Origin: a virus
Reading direction: 5' to 3' (one strand)
IMG/VR virus record: IMGVR_UViG_3300044991_001171
Coordinates: 1-47,525 of that record
Length of the DNA: 47,525 nucleotides
The first letter of the stretch is position 1. Each line of letters starts with the position of its first letter. The notes below the pieces were generated by a model. It had not been told where the DNA came from, ran no database searches, and saw nothing but the letters and a program-made list of their open reading frames with translations. A program made the translations under genes and the position numbers. Positions 33,056 to 41,058 of this stretch are shown here, in pieces.

Positions 33056-33064
33056 ATTATACCA
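33056..33064 (-). promoter_or_regulatory. Extended -10 element TGGTATAAT (protease/scaffold/capsid)
   Basis: TGGTATAAT on the minus strand ends 10 nt before the protease ATG at 33045, leaving a leader of only about 2-4 nt and no room for a ribosome site. The longer reading-frame start would overlap the box itself. It would drive the protease, scaffold and capsid genes. Confidence 0.6.
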
Positions 33065-33086
33065 AATATTTATAGAGTTTTCTCAA

Positions 33087-34721
33087 TTATTGAGATGCTC
33101 TACCTTCACCCTTCGGATTGCGTCCAGATACAGTTGCAGAGCTATCAGATTGGTTATTTGTTCGTTCAGAATCTCTAGAACGATTCCCATTTGCTCTTGA
33201 ATCTGCAGCCTGTCTTGGACTAAGTTCAAGTGGAGTATCACCGTGATCTGCTTGAGGAAGGTCTAAGATTTCACGTGCTTCATTAGGAAGCATAATTTGA
33301 TTCTTTACATAACGCTCAAGAATTTGTGACTGTGCAATCTCATCTGTAAGTGTAAGTTCATTAAACTTAAACTGAAGAATGTCTGTTTTTTCTTTAATAA
33401 TTTTGCTAATTACTTTTTCAAGATGCTGTTGTTCTGGACGAGAAACCTGCTCTTTAAATGTACGATCTTGAGCAAGAGCTGCAGCAATAGCACCTGAGTC
33501 TGAACCACCAAGTTTAGAAATTGGAACTTGATGAGCAATTAAAATATCGTCACGATTTTGCTTTCGGTACTCTTTAAATGAACCATCCTGAATACCATTT
33601 TCAATTGGCTTCATTTCAAACTCAACTTTAGAATGATCAGTATCTCCAGGAAGAGGAATGTAAAGTGTTCTATGTGATTGTGACTTCATTCCTGTTTGCA
33701 AGAATCTAAACATTTTATCTTCAGCGTCTGCAGATAACTTTGCACCCTTAAGAGTTATAACATATCTTGGTACCGCTTTATTTTCAAAATAATCAATATT
33801 ATATTGTGATGCAAGCTGATCACCAATTAATGATGGAAGGGCTGCAATAATATCAGGTACACCGTAATAAGTATTTAAAGGTGAATAATCTTTAAAGTGA
33901 ATAATTTCATTTGGACGATTATCTTCTGTTAGTGGGTTTTGATTATTTGCAGCAAAGTTACGGAAGTAAACAACTTTTGGTCCAATGATTTGAACAAAAC
34001 CATCACGAAGGCGACGGACACGAACTGTTGTTGAAGGAATATGTCCAACATATCCAATCTCTCCAGTTATGGTTCTTCCAATTTCCATGTAACCATTTCC
34101 AGTTGCTTGAAGATCTGTATAAATTTTTTCCATTGTTCGTGTAAAACTATCATCATCGTTTAATGATTCAAGCCAATCACGTATTTCTAATTTAGCTCTT
34201 TCAATACGATTACGAGCACGAAGAGTTGCACCTGTATCTGAATTGTTTTCAAGACTCATCATTGTTCTATCTGTGACATCAAAACGATATCCAAGACCAA
34301 CAACATTTTCTACCTTTGCGTCAATTGCGGCATGATTAGCAAAAGATGTATCATAAAAATTAGCAAGTTCATACATATTATAAGGCGGAGTAATTACATC
34401 AAATAAGCCATAGCCATTGCGGTAAACCAAACCAGGATTAATTGCTTTAGATCCAGAATCTTTGATGCCTTTTGGATCAGCATTTGCTGAACTCAAATAT
34501 GAATCACTAAGCAAATTAATATTTGCATTTGTAGCAAGATAACCTTCTTGGGTTACTGCTTTATTTACTTGTCTTGTAACACGGCGTTTAAAGTTTTCTT
34601 CAATTCCCGTCAAAGATTTTAATTCGTCCCAAGATTTATTAAATGGATCACTATTTTTAAACTGACTTTCTGGTTTATCTGTTGTTCCAAGTCTTGCTTC
34701 TAGGTAATCACTGTTACTCAT
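33087..34721 (-). CDS. Portal protein
   Basis: 544 aa from the ATG at 34719-34721, chosen because it overlaps the TAA of the gene before it and has GGAAAGGG upstream; a longer frame starting 54 nt earlier lies inside that gene. Portal features are YELANFYDTSFANHAAIDAK near the N-terminus, a central MEKIYTDLQATGNGYMEIGR, VVYFRNFAANNQNP and IIHFKDYSPLNTYYGVPDII, then the helical stem and a clip region with ISKLGGSDSGAIAAALAQDR. It resembles PBSX/HK97-like portals. The C-terminus is basic and Ser/Asn/Arg-rich. No terminase gene lies upstream, where one would expect it. Confidence 0.92.
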   Translation of the reverse strand: MSNSDYLEARLGTTDKPESQFKNSDPFNKSWDELKSLTGIEENFKRRVTRQVNKAVTQEGYLATNANINLLSDSYLSSANADPKGIKDSGSKAINPGLVYRNGYGLFDVITPPYNMYELANFYDTSFANHAAIDAKVENVVGLGYRFDVTDRTMMSLENNSDTGATLRARNRIERAKLEIRDWLESLNDDDSFTRTMEKIYTDLQATGNGYMEIGRTITGEIGYVGHIPSTTVRVRRLRDGFVQIIGPKVVYFRNFAANNQNPLTEDNRPNEIIHFKDYSPLNTYYGVPDIIAALPSLIGDQLASQYNIDYFENKAVPRYVITLKGAKLSADAEDKMFRFLQTGMKSQSHRTLYIPLPGDTDHSKVEFEMKPIENGIQDGSFKEYRKQNRDDILIAHQVPISKLGGSDSGAIAAALAQDRTFKEQVSRPEQQHLEKVISKIIKEKTDILQFKFNELTLTDEIAQSQILERYVKNQIMLPNEAREILDLPQADHGDTPLELSPRQAADSRANGNRSRDSERTNNQSDSSATVSGRNPKGEGRASQ

Positions 34722-35109
34722 CAAATGCACCCTTTCCTGCTTTATTAAGAGTTTGCTGGGCTGCATGCCACGCACCTAAATCGTTCATTGAAGGGATTAG
34801 TCCAGACTTCATACGATCTATTTGTTCAGAGTGTTCCTCTTCTGAAATACGAGTAAGGCCTGGAACAAATACTGCTTCTCCATCGCCTTCATCTCCATAG
34901 TGCTTTGCTGCTGCTTTAAGTTCTGCAATTTTTGCTATATCATTACGCATTGACTCAATGTTGAGTACGTTGCCTTCTCCGTCAGTAAACCATTTTCCAG
35001 TTGACTTTTTATACACATATAGACCCCAGTTATATTTTTTTTCTATAACCTGTCTGCGTACATTTTTGACAATTGGTTGGCCAGTTTCGGGGTTGATTAA
35101 AGAATCCAT
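34714..35109 (-). CDS. Conserved protein of unknown function upstream of the portal (131 aa)
   Basis: Start set at ATG 35107-35109, seven nt after the -10 box TATACT, giving 131 aa. A first ATG 6 nt earlier would lie even closer to the box. Contains NWGLYVYKKSTGKWFTDGEG, then VLNIESMRNDIAKIAELKAA, GEAVFVPGLTRISEEEHSEQ and SGLIPSMNDLGAWHAAQQTL. Similar small genes precede portals in uncultured phages, but I know of no function. The strong coupling to the portal suggests a role in head assembly or packaging. The transcript may be leaderless. Confidence 0.7.
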   Translation of the reverse strand: MDSLINPETGQPIVKNVRRQVIEKKYNWGLYVYKKSTGKWFTDGEGNVLNIESMRNDIAKIAELKAAAKHYGDEGDGEAVFVPGLTRISEEEHSEQIDRMKSGLIPSMNDLGAWHAAQQTLNKAGKGAFDE

Positions 35110-35116
35110 AACCATC

Positions 35117-35125
35117 AGTATACCA
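35117..35125 (-). promoter_or_regulatory. Extended -10 element TGGTATACT (pre-portal gene)
   Basis: TGGTATACT on the minus strand lies 7 nt from the ATG at 35109, so RNA would begin on or next to that codon. A TAGGA-like sequence lies upstream of the box, where it could not be transcribed from this start. No -35 seen. Confidence 0.5.
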
Positions 35126-35161
35126 TATTCCTAAGAGATAAGTACTTAAATAACCAGTATT

Positions 35162-37195
35162 TTAGTACAACTTGATTTCACAAGCATCTGTAGAACAATA
35201 TTTCTCAGACTCAGCATCAAGGTTATCTTTACCATCATAAATAGCAGACCAGTCAATTTTGCCAATTGTTCCTACATATGCATTATATTGTTCTCTTGTA
35301 ATCTCCGTATATGGTTGCTGTGGATAGGTTTTATTCCCCATTGGAAGGAATGAAACAGCCTTTAGCTGGCCCTCATACATATTAAGGGCTGGAGCAATAA
35401 ATTTTGTTTCTTCTTCTTTGTCAAATGAAAGTGTCACAGAGACACCATTATCTGACCAGTACTTCTGAGCAGTTGCTGCCAAACCAATTTTCTCAAACAA
35501 ACTAACCTGCTTTTCTGCACGTTTGTGTCCAGATGCAACTGGGAAATATACTACCTGTGTATTTGCTGATACAAGGTCTGGTTCAACTTTATACCCCGCT
35601 GCTTTGAATAGGTGAAGCATTGGATCTTGGTCTCCAAAGCGAATAGCTCTAAGATAGAACTCTCCACCAGGACCCCAGTGAACTCCAGGGGTAGCACCAG
35701 AGAGAAGTGAAACAGATCCTGATGGCTTAACTGTAGTTACACGAACTGACTCACGAACACACAACCATTCTGAATATGAATGATCATATTTACGGATTGT
35801 ATTATATCCTTCATCCATCCATTCACGAATAACAGGAAGACCATATTCATCAGCAAAAGAAGCAATGCCTGTAAGAGATGTGCCAATACGACGATTGCGT
35901 TGCATAATACCATTTGTCTGTTGCCAATGTGTAGGCATTAAAGTTACAGTTTTTCCATAAAGATAAGCAAACTTTAATGTCTTTAAAAAGTCTTCTTTAG
36001 ATTCATGGCGATTAAGATGAACTTCAACCAATGTACATAGTTCATAACTTTCTAGTGGCTGTTCAGCACAAGGATTAAAACCCATGATTCTAGAATCTTT
36101 ATAGTCTGGTGCATCTGCAAGACGACCATAACTACGTGCAACATCTAACCAAATAAAACCTGGTTCTCCATTATCTGCAATTAAATCTACATAGTCTTCA
36201 TACTTTGTTCCAACTTCAGCAGCAATAGAGTTATTACTCATCCATGCCCACCCTGGTTTCTTTGGATCATATGAATTTCTTTCTGCAAATACCTCGGGAT
36301 TTTTAAGATTAATAAAATCTTGATCTTCTGGTGTACCAAGTGCAAGGGTAGCAGAACGACGAACATTTCCAGAAACAACACATGTACCAATAAGATTTAC
36401 AATATCTACAATAGCACGGCTATCAAAGGCATCCCCTGCTCTAGAACCGATTACATTACGAATACGTGTATGGAGATCAATAAGTGGTGCTGGACCGCTT
36501 GCTACCCCGCCAAAGCCCTTAATAGGGGCACCTAGAGGACGAATGAGGTCATAGGTAAACTCTTGAATAGACTGGTTTGCACGAAGGAATGAATTAATAA
36601 GTAATCTAACAGACTCAACCCATCCTTCACGAGTATCTGGGATTTCATAAATAGATGCTGGCTCTGTTGGAGCATAGATAGACATTTGCTTGTCTTGACC
36701 AAGGGTATCAAACCCTACACCAATACCTAACATTAATGCATCCATTACCCAAGCAAAAAGAGCACCTGGATCATTACGATCAATGTCACGAGTAGAGACC
36801 ATTGCACAATTTTGAAGGGATGCTGAGTTACGCTTCTCCATAGTCATAGGAGTTCCAAATGCCCAGAGACCACGGCCTGGAGGAGTCCACTTTAATTCAA
36901 ACATTCTTTGAAAGGCTTCTTGGGCAGACTTCTGTGCCTTGTTATCATTCCAAGGTAGGCGATTATCTTTAGCATGGTTTTTTTGAACTGAATACATACC
37001 CTCAATTACACGACGACATACTTCATGCCAGCGTTCTTTTGTCCCGTCTTCTTTAACACGAGAATATGTACGAATAAATGTTACCTCTCCCAGAGAGTTA
37101 GATCCTGCATCTGAGAATCCAAATGGCGCTGGGATGGTTTGATATTTATTTACAAATTCTTCTGATAGACGAAAAGAGAATACGCTTTCTGACAT
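35162..37195 (-). CDS. nrdJ: Adenosylcobalamin-dependent ribonucleoside-triphosphate reductase (class II)
   Basis: 677 aa, slightly shorter than Lactobacillus leichmannii RTPR (739 aa). Key residues are visible: Cys130 in SLQNCAMVS (equivalent to C119), NPCAEQPLESYELC with the thiyl-radical Cys376, Glu378 and the paired Cys387 (equivalents of C408, E410, C419), and a C-terminal shuttle pair C667-x4-C672. It makes deoxynucleotides from NTPs without a second subunit or oxygen and depends on host B12. It stands alone between the fibre and head modules with its own promoter, a GAAAGG ribosome site and a terminator upstream. It may be an acquired cargo gene that raises dNTP supply. Confidence 0.93.
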   Translation of the reverse strand: MSESVFSFRLSEEFVNKYQTIPAPFGFSDAGSNSLGEVTFIRTYSRVKEDGTKERWHEVCRRVIEGMYSVQKNHAKDNRLPWNDNKAQKSAQEAFQRMFELKWTPPGRGLWAFGTPMTMEKRNSASLQNCAMVSTRDIDRNDPGALFAWVMDALMLGIGVGFDTLGQDKQMSIYAPTEPASIYEIPDTREGWVESVRLLINSFLRANQSIQEFTYDLIRPLGAPIKGFGGVASGPAPLIDLHTRIRNVIGSRAGDAFDSRAIVDIVNLIGTCVVSGNVRRSATLALGTPEDQDFINLKNPEVFAERNSYDPKKPGWAWMSNNSIAAEVGTKYEDYVDLIADNGEPGFIWLDVARSYGRLADAPDYKDSRIMGFNPCAEQPLESYELCTLVEVHLNRHESKEDFLKTLKFAYLYGKTVTLMPTHWQQTNGIMQRNRRIGTSLTGIASFADEYGLPVIREWMDEGYNTIRKYDHSYSEWLCVRESVRVTTVKPSGSVSLLSGATPGVHWGPGGEFYLRAIRFGDQDPMLHLFKAAGYKVEPDLVSANTQVVYFPVASGHKRAEKQVSLFEKIGLAATAQKYWSDNGVSVTLSFDKEEETKFIAPALNMYEGQLKAVSFLPMGNKTYPQQPYTEITREQYNAYVGTIGKIDWSAIYDGKDNLDAESEKYCSTDACEIKLY

Positions 37196-37225
37196 TTATA
37201 TACCTTTCAAAGTAAAATTAGACGA

Positions 37226-37263
37226 GTACTTCATGTTTTCTGAAGTAGTACCTAAGTATAACA
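37226..37263 (-). promoter_or_regulatory. Promoter TGTTATACT and leader hairpin of the reductase gene
   Basis: The extended -10 TGTTATACT lies at 37255-37263 on the minus strand. The expected start near 37248 falls at the foot of a hairpin, GTAC(TA)CTTCA pairing with TGAAGTAC (37226-37251), with a two-base bulge. A stem at the 5' end of the mRNA may stabilise it. It is too short to be a cobalamin riboswitch. Confidence 0.55.
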
Positions 37264-37267
37264 CAGT

Positions 37268-37300
37268 TTAAAAAGAAAAACACGCTCACTAAGAGCGTGT
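37268..37300 (-). terminator. Rho-independent terminator
   Basis: An 8-bp stem ACACGCTC/GAGCGTGT (37280-37300) with a five-nt loop is followed by TTTTTCTTTTT on the minus strand. It ends the fibre operon about 50 nt after the lectin-like gene at 37354 and separates it from the reductase. It is one of the two clearest terminators in the window. Confidence 0.9.
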
Positions 37301-37315
37301 AAATCTTTACTTTAG

Positions 37316-37351
37316 AGTTAGTACTTTTTGTAAATTAAAGTGCTACTAACT
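37316..37351 (-). other. Second hairpin just upstream of the terminator
   Basis: An 8-bp inverted repeat, AGTTAGTA/TACTAACT, with a 20-nt loop begins within 3 nt of the stop of the lectin-like gene and precedes the terminator stem by 15 nt. It may protect the 3' end of the mRNA. It lacks its own T-run. Confidence 0.5.
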
Positions 37352-37353
37352 AT

Positions 37354-37920
37354 TTATACATAACGAATTGCGCGAACTGGGAAAGCACCAGTTCCTTTAT
37401 CAGAGTAGTCCTGAGTGCCATCTACCATACTTTGTATATGAGCATCTGACGTAAATTGCTCACTAGATGCCCAATAATAGGTTTGAGCAGCGGTTCCGCT
37501 TGTTGGAAAACCACCGACAACTGTTTTTTGTAAGTAAAGTTGAGCAAGTTCTAATCTTGAAGGTAAGAACCAATCCGTTTTACCGCCACCAGTATAGGAG
37601 CGGCATCTAGTTGCGGCTTTATTGGCGGTACTGTTCTGCGCCACTATCGCAATTGAGTTGGTCAATCCTGCACCGATAGCGGTGGAAGTGCCTACAAGAG
37701 TATTTCCATTTCCAGACCAATTGAGTTGTTGTGTAAGATTAAATGCTGGGGAAGTAGAAGAATTTGCTGCTTCCATATATCTTCCCCAGGATAAAGTGCT
37801 TCCAGCATCATAGAATATTTTACCTCCGCCAGGACCAGTATCGCCTATAGAATAAACAATAGGGGCAGATAAAGATCCTGCACCTGAAAAAGATCCGACT
37901 CCGCTGAACGTATTTGGCAT
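37354..37920 (-). CDS. C-type-lectin-like receptor-binding protein, copy 2
   Basis: 188 aa. It shares an N-terminal segment (MPNTFSGVGSFSGAGSL) and a CLec-type domain with the gene at 38240-38785. Domain landmarks are YSIGDTGPGGGKIFYDAGST, WGRYMEAA, KTDWFLPSRLELAQLY, YYWASSEQF and the end FPVRAIRYV. This pattern (DUF1566-like) matches lectin-fold modules on phage fibres and surface proteins. Two cysteine-like positions are lost compared with lectins. Probably a tip adhesin of the fibre. It lies at the end of the fibre operon before the terminator. Confidence 0.75.
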   Translation of the reverse strand: MPNTFSGVGSFSGAGSLSAPIVYSIGDTGPGGGKIFYDAGSTLSWGRYMEAANSSTSPAFNLTQQLNWSGNGNTLVGTSTAIGAGLTNSIAIVAQNSTANKAATRCRSYTGGGKTDWFLPSRLELAQLYLQKTVVGGFPTSGTAAQTYYWASSEQFTSDAHIQSMVDGTQDYSDKGTGAFPVRAIRYV

Positions 37921-37921
37921 A

Positions 37922-38227
37922 TTATTCTACTAGTTCTTGCCAATTAAGATCTTCTTCTACCCACATATACATTTTACCATCTGTTGGATATGAAGTAGGT
38001 GGTTCATATGATGCAGTTTCTAAATTTAATGTCCAAGATGGGAATTGCTGAACTCCATAGCACTCTAAGGTTTGTCTTGCAATTAATTCTGATTCCGCCC
38101 AAATCCATCCTTCAACGGGATAAGAGTAGGTATCCTTTTGATCTATCCATAATTCAAAGTTATCATTGATAACTCTATCGGCTGACCAAATTAGAAAGCC
38201 GTTGTCATTTTTATAAAATCCTTGCAT
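37922..38227 (-). CDS. Small fibre-associated protein (101 aa)
   Basis: A Trp/Tyr-rich protein. IARQTLECYGVQQFPSWTLN is followed by YEPPTSYPTDGKMYMWVEED and NWQEL. The 'FPSWxLN...YPTDGKxYxWxE' pattern is familiar from small proteins beside tail fibres in cyano- and other aquatic phages, where a fibre chaperone or cap is suspected. It lies between the two lectin-like paralogues with 1 nt and 12 nt spacing. The ribosome site is GGGAGAA. Exact role not known. Confidence 0.7.
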   Translation of the reverse strand: MQGFYKNDNGFLIWSADRVINDNFELWIDQKDTYSYPVEGWIWAESELIARQTLECYGVQQFPSWTLNLETASYEPPTSYPTDGKMYMWVEEDLNWQELVE

Positions 38228-38239
38228 TATATTTCTCCC

Positions 38240-38785
38240 TTATTCTACGTAACGAATTGGTCTAATATACCAGGTTCCACTTTTTGCAGTAGAAGCTTCG
38301 CCGCTGCTATAGCGACCATAAGCATTTGTTGCACTGCTCTCAGTTGAGGACCAATAGTATGCATTACCAGCCACTGGTGAATACGAAGCCCTATTAGCAA
38401 TAAATGGAGTTAATTCATCTCTTGATGGTAAGAACCAATCAGTAAATCCATTAACCTCATATGCGTCACAATATGTTCCTGCTTTACTTGCTGTATTGTT
38501 TTGTGCAACTATGGCTAAAGTATTTGTATATCCTGTGCCAATTGCTGAAGATGTTCCAACTAAAGTATTAGTGTTACCTGACCATGTTCCTGTTGTATCA
38601 CTAAAATTTGAAGCACCAGCAGGAGCTGGAGCACATTCTAAATACTGACCCCAAGATAGTGTGCTTCCAGCGTCATAAAAAATCTTTCCTCCTGCAGGAC
38701 CAGTTTGACCAATAGTATAAACTGCTTTATTTTTTAAACTACCGACACCTGAGAAAGATCCTTGACCACTATAAGTACTTGGCAT
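38240..38785 (-). CDS. C-type-lectin-like receptor-binding protein, copy 1
   Basis: 181 aa with N-terminus MPSTYSGQGSFSGVGSLKNK and the same fold signature as copy 2: YTIGQTGPAGGKIFYDAGST, WGQYLECAP, FTDWFLPSRDELTPF, YYWSSTESSATNAYG and the final WYIRPIRYVE. The last about 40 residues, between the YYWSS motif and the RPIR end, are where CLec domains used by diversity-generating retroelements vary. No reverse transcriptase or template repeat is seen here. It starts 6 nt after the stop of the 582-aa fibre gene. Confidence 0.75.
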   Translation of the reverse strand: MPSTYSGQGSFSGVGSLKNKAVYTIGQTGPAGGKIFYDAGSTLSWGQYLECAPAPAGASNFSDTTGTWSGNTNTLVGTSSAIGTGYTNTLAIVAQNNTASKAGTYCDAYEVNGFTDWFLPSRDELTPFIANRASYSPVAGNAYYWSSTESSATNAYGRYSSGEASTAKSGTWYIRPIRYVE

Positions 38786-38791
38786 GTTGCA

Positions 38792-40540
38792 TTACCAGGC
38801 ACTCATTATATTCATAAGAGAAATATCTTGTTCATATCCACTTGCATCAAGTGATGCATGTATTGGTGATGTAATTTTTGTTGCAGATGCTACTCCAAGT
38901 GTAGGAGCAGTCATTGTTGGGCTAGTTAAAGTTTTATTTGTAAGAGTCTGTGTATTTCCAGCAGTTGTAATTATATTATCTGCAGACAAAGTTCCAACAT
39001 ATGCGTTACTGCCTCCAGCTGGAACAATTCTAACGTTTGTGTCTCCACTTACTAAGAAATCACCAGTTCCGCTAATTGTGGATGTTCCTGAAAGTGTTGC
39101 ACCTGATAATGTTAGTCCCGCAATTGTTGTGACGGTAGCTCCTGAAGCAATTGATGTTGATCCAAGTGTTGGTGCTGAATATCCTGATACTGTACCCCAA
39201 GAAGTTGAAGTTCCATCTGTAGTAAGGTACTTACCTGAGTTGCTAGTTTGTGAAGCAACTAAATCAGTTCCGTTATATTTTAATGTCTTACCTGAAGCAA
39301 GATTAATATGCTCTGATGAAGTCCAAGCATCTGTAGCGTCTACCCAGTTAAAAGTTTTATCAGTTGCCCCCTTGAGTGTGAGGCCACCACCGTCGGCAGT
39401 TGTATCAGTTGGGGTATCAACATCACCAAGGATAATATTCTTATCATCCACTGCAAGAGTAGTAGAGTTAATTGTTGTGGTTGTGCCATTAATTGTTAGG
39501 TCCCCTGAAAGTGTAAGGGATGTACCAGTTGCAGCACCAATGTTTGGTGTTACAAGTGTTGGGGTATCAGCAAAAACAAGTGTTCCACTACCATTGTGAT
39601 CAGAGATTACTGATTGAAGTTCTGATGAAGAAGTTGCTGCAAAAGCATCCAACTTATTGTTTGTAAGAGCAACAGTACCTGTAGCATCTGGGAAAGTTAC
39701 TGTACGGTCACCAGTTGGATCTGCAACTGTAAGTGTTGTCTCAAATTCATTTGCTGTTGTACCTTCAAGAACGATTGAACCATCTGAAAGCGTAAGTCCT
39801 GAAACTACTGGACTTGTCAAAGTTTTGTTTGTTAAAGTTTCTGTTTTGCTTTCAGTTGATTTGGCATCTAATTGAGTTTGTATTGCTGAAGTAACACCAT
39901 TAAGGTATCCGATTTCTGTATCTGTAACATCTGTAACACGAGCCTGAATTGTTGTAGTATCTACATCAAATTTACTTGTTCCAGCATTCCAGCTAATTCC
40001 ATTACCTGCAAGTGTAGACTGATCTACTTCTGCTCCACCAATTTCTGAATCTACATATTCTTGTGTTGCTACTGTTCCTGTTTCATCAGGAAATGTTATA
40101 GTACGATCTGCTGTGGGTTCTCCTGCTGAAAGGGTAAGTTCGTGAGCATCTGCTGTTGAACCTTCCATTACGATTGTTGAAGTAAATATACCAATGTCTG
40201 TAATGTCTGAAAGGTTTCCTGTTGTAATAACAGTTCCTGTAACATTTGGAATAGTAATTGTACGATCTGCTGTAGGATCTGTTATTTGAAGTGTTGTTTC
40301 AAATCCATCTGCCGTTGCACCCTCAAATGTAATACTTGAGCCAAAGGCAGGGTTTACTGTTGAATTAGCATCAATAAAGTAATCAAGGGTTAGCCAGTGA
40401 TTTGTGCCATCACCAATTTTAAACTTGTTTGTATCGGTCTCATATCCAATTTCGCCAGGTTCAAGAATGGGGCCATTTCCTGAATTTGTTGAAATCCATT
40501 GAGCCGCAGTACCTCTGCGCTGTTGCATTCTTGTTGCCAT
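38792..40540 (-). CDS. Tail fibre with tropism-determinant-like N-terminus (582 aa)
   Basis: The first about 55 residues (RRGTAAQWISTNSGNGPILE, then PGEIGYETDTNKFKIGDGTN) match the N-terminal attachment domain found in Mtd-like and many aquatic phage fibres. Three about 37-residue repeats follow (EGATADGFETTL, EGSTADAHELTL, EGTTANEFETTL, each ending DRTxTxPDxTGTV), then a beta-helical shaft with TSPxVSGLTLS and TLSGDLTINGTTTTINSTTL repeats. It likely forms a trimeric fibre. A promoter for the fibre group lies just before the upstream fibre gene's stop (40568-40576). Confidence 0.8.
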   Translation of the reverse strand: MATRMQQRRGTAAQWISTNSGNGPILEPGEIGYETDTNKFKIGDGTNHWLTLDYFIDANSTVNPAFGSSITFEGATADGFETTLQITDPTADRTITIPNVTGTVITTGNLSDITDIGIFTSTIVMEGSTADAHELTLSAGEPTADRTITFPDETGTVATQEYVDSEIGGAEVDQSTLAGNGISWNAGTSKFDVDTTTIQARVTDVTDTEIGYLNGVTSAIQTQLDAKSTESKTETLTNKTLTSPVVSGLTLSDGSIVLEGTTANEFETTLTVADPTGDRTVTFPDATGTVALTNNKLDAFAATSSSELQSVISDHNGSGTLVFADTPTLVTPNIGAATGTSLTLSGDLTINGTTTTINSTTLAVDDKNIILGDVDTPTDTTADGGGLTLKGATDKTFNWVDATDAWTSSEHINLASGKTLKYNGTDLVASQTSNSGKYLTTDGTSTSWGTVSGYSAPTLGSTSIASGATVTTIAGLTLSGATLSGTSTISGTGDFLVSGDTNVRIVPAGGSNAYVGTLSADNIITTAGNTQTLTNKTLTSPTMTAPTLGVASATKITSPIHASLDASGYEQDISLMNIMSAW

Positions 40541-40567
40541 TTATAGCCTCCTGTGGTGTATGTTAAT

Positions 40568-40576
40568 ATTATATCA
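40568..40576 (-). promoter_or_regulatory. Extended -10 element TGATATAAT (fibre genes)
   Basis: TGATATAAT on the minus strand lies 27 nt before the ATG of the 582-aa fibre gene and directly after the end of the 153-aa gene. A CAGGAGG ribosome site follows. It would drive the fibre and lectin-like genes to the terminator at 37268-37300. Confidence 0.6.
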
Positions 40577-40581
40577 GATAA

Positions 40582-41043
40582 TTAGTTGAAATTATCTAAT
40601 GGACTTCCGCCATCATAGCTGTTTGTCCAGTACTCTGAATCATAGAATCCTGCAATTTCAGCTGATGTAAAAATTGAATCATAGAAGCCTGCATCTTGGA
40701 ATACTGAAACAATAAGTCCAGTTCCGTCAATTGCAGTATCGTGAATGTGTTGTCTAAGATCGGCGGTATCGGAGAAAGTAGCAATCATAATCCATTCAGC
40801 AGCATCTGTTGAATAAATAGATAAATGTTGTGTTACAGTGTCAAACCATAATTGACCATCTACTGGACTTACTGGCTCTGTTGACTCTGTTGGTACGATT
40901 GGAGCTTTAGTGTCTACATATAGCTTTGTAGCGGCATGTGTATTTTCAGTAGGTGTATCTACTGTTACAGTACCGCCAAAAGATCCACCAAGGGCAACGA
41001 TTAACCCATTTTTTACTTTAAAATCTTTATCAGTCGTTGCCAC
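40582..41043 (-). CDS. Short fibre-related protein (153 aa)
   Basis: The N-terminus MATTDKDFKVKNGLIVALGG is clearly related to the start of the next fibre upstream (MATVNKNFRIKNGLVVEGST). It continues with ENTHAATKLYVDTKAP and PVDGQLWFDTVTQHLSIYS, which look like a fibre linker and beta motif. The C-terminus holds two FYDS units (DAGFYDSIFTS and IAGFYDSEYWTNSYDGGS). It resembles a truncated relative of longer fibres with an attachment domain. It has 15 nt to the fibre upstream. Confidence 0.7.
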   Translation of the reverse strand: MATTDKDFKVKNGLIVALGGSFGGTVTVDTPTENTHAATKLYVDTKAPIVPTESTEPVSPVDGQLWFDTVTQHLSIYSTDAAEWIMIATFSDTADLRQHIHDTAIDGTGLIVSVFQDAGFYDSIFTSAEIAGFYDSEYWTNSYDGGSPLDNFN

Positions 41044-41058
41044 TTGGTTTCTCCTTTA

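Noticed and set aside
33046-33057. Protease start at 33057
   Set aside because: That ATG lies within the TATAATG promoter box and cannot be in an mRNA made from this promoter; ATG at 33045 is preferred.
37226-37251. Cobalamin riboswitch in front of the B12-dependent reductase
   Set aside because: The leader is only about 50 nt with one short hairpin and no B12-box; too short for a cobalamin riboswitch.
37354-38785. Diversity-generating retroelement within the window
   Set aside because: Target-like lectin folds are present, but no reverse transcriptase, accessory gene or template repeat was found.
38784-39599. 271-codon open frame on the plus strand
   Set aside because: It is the antisense of the fibre gene at 38792-40540, without a ribosome site, and its composition (Val/Pro/Ser-rich) is that of an antisense shadow.
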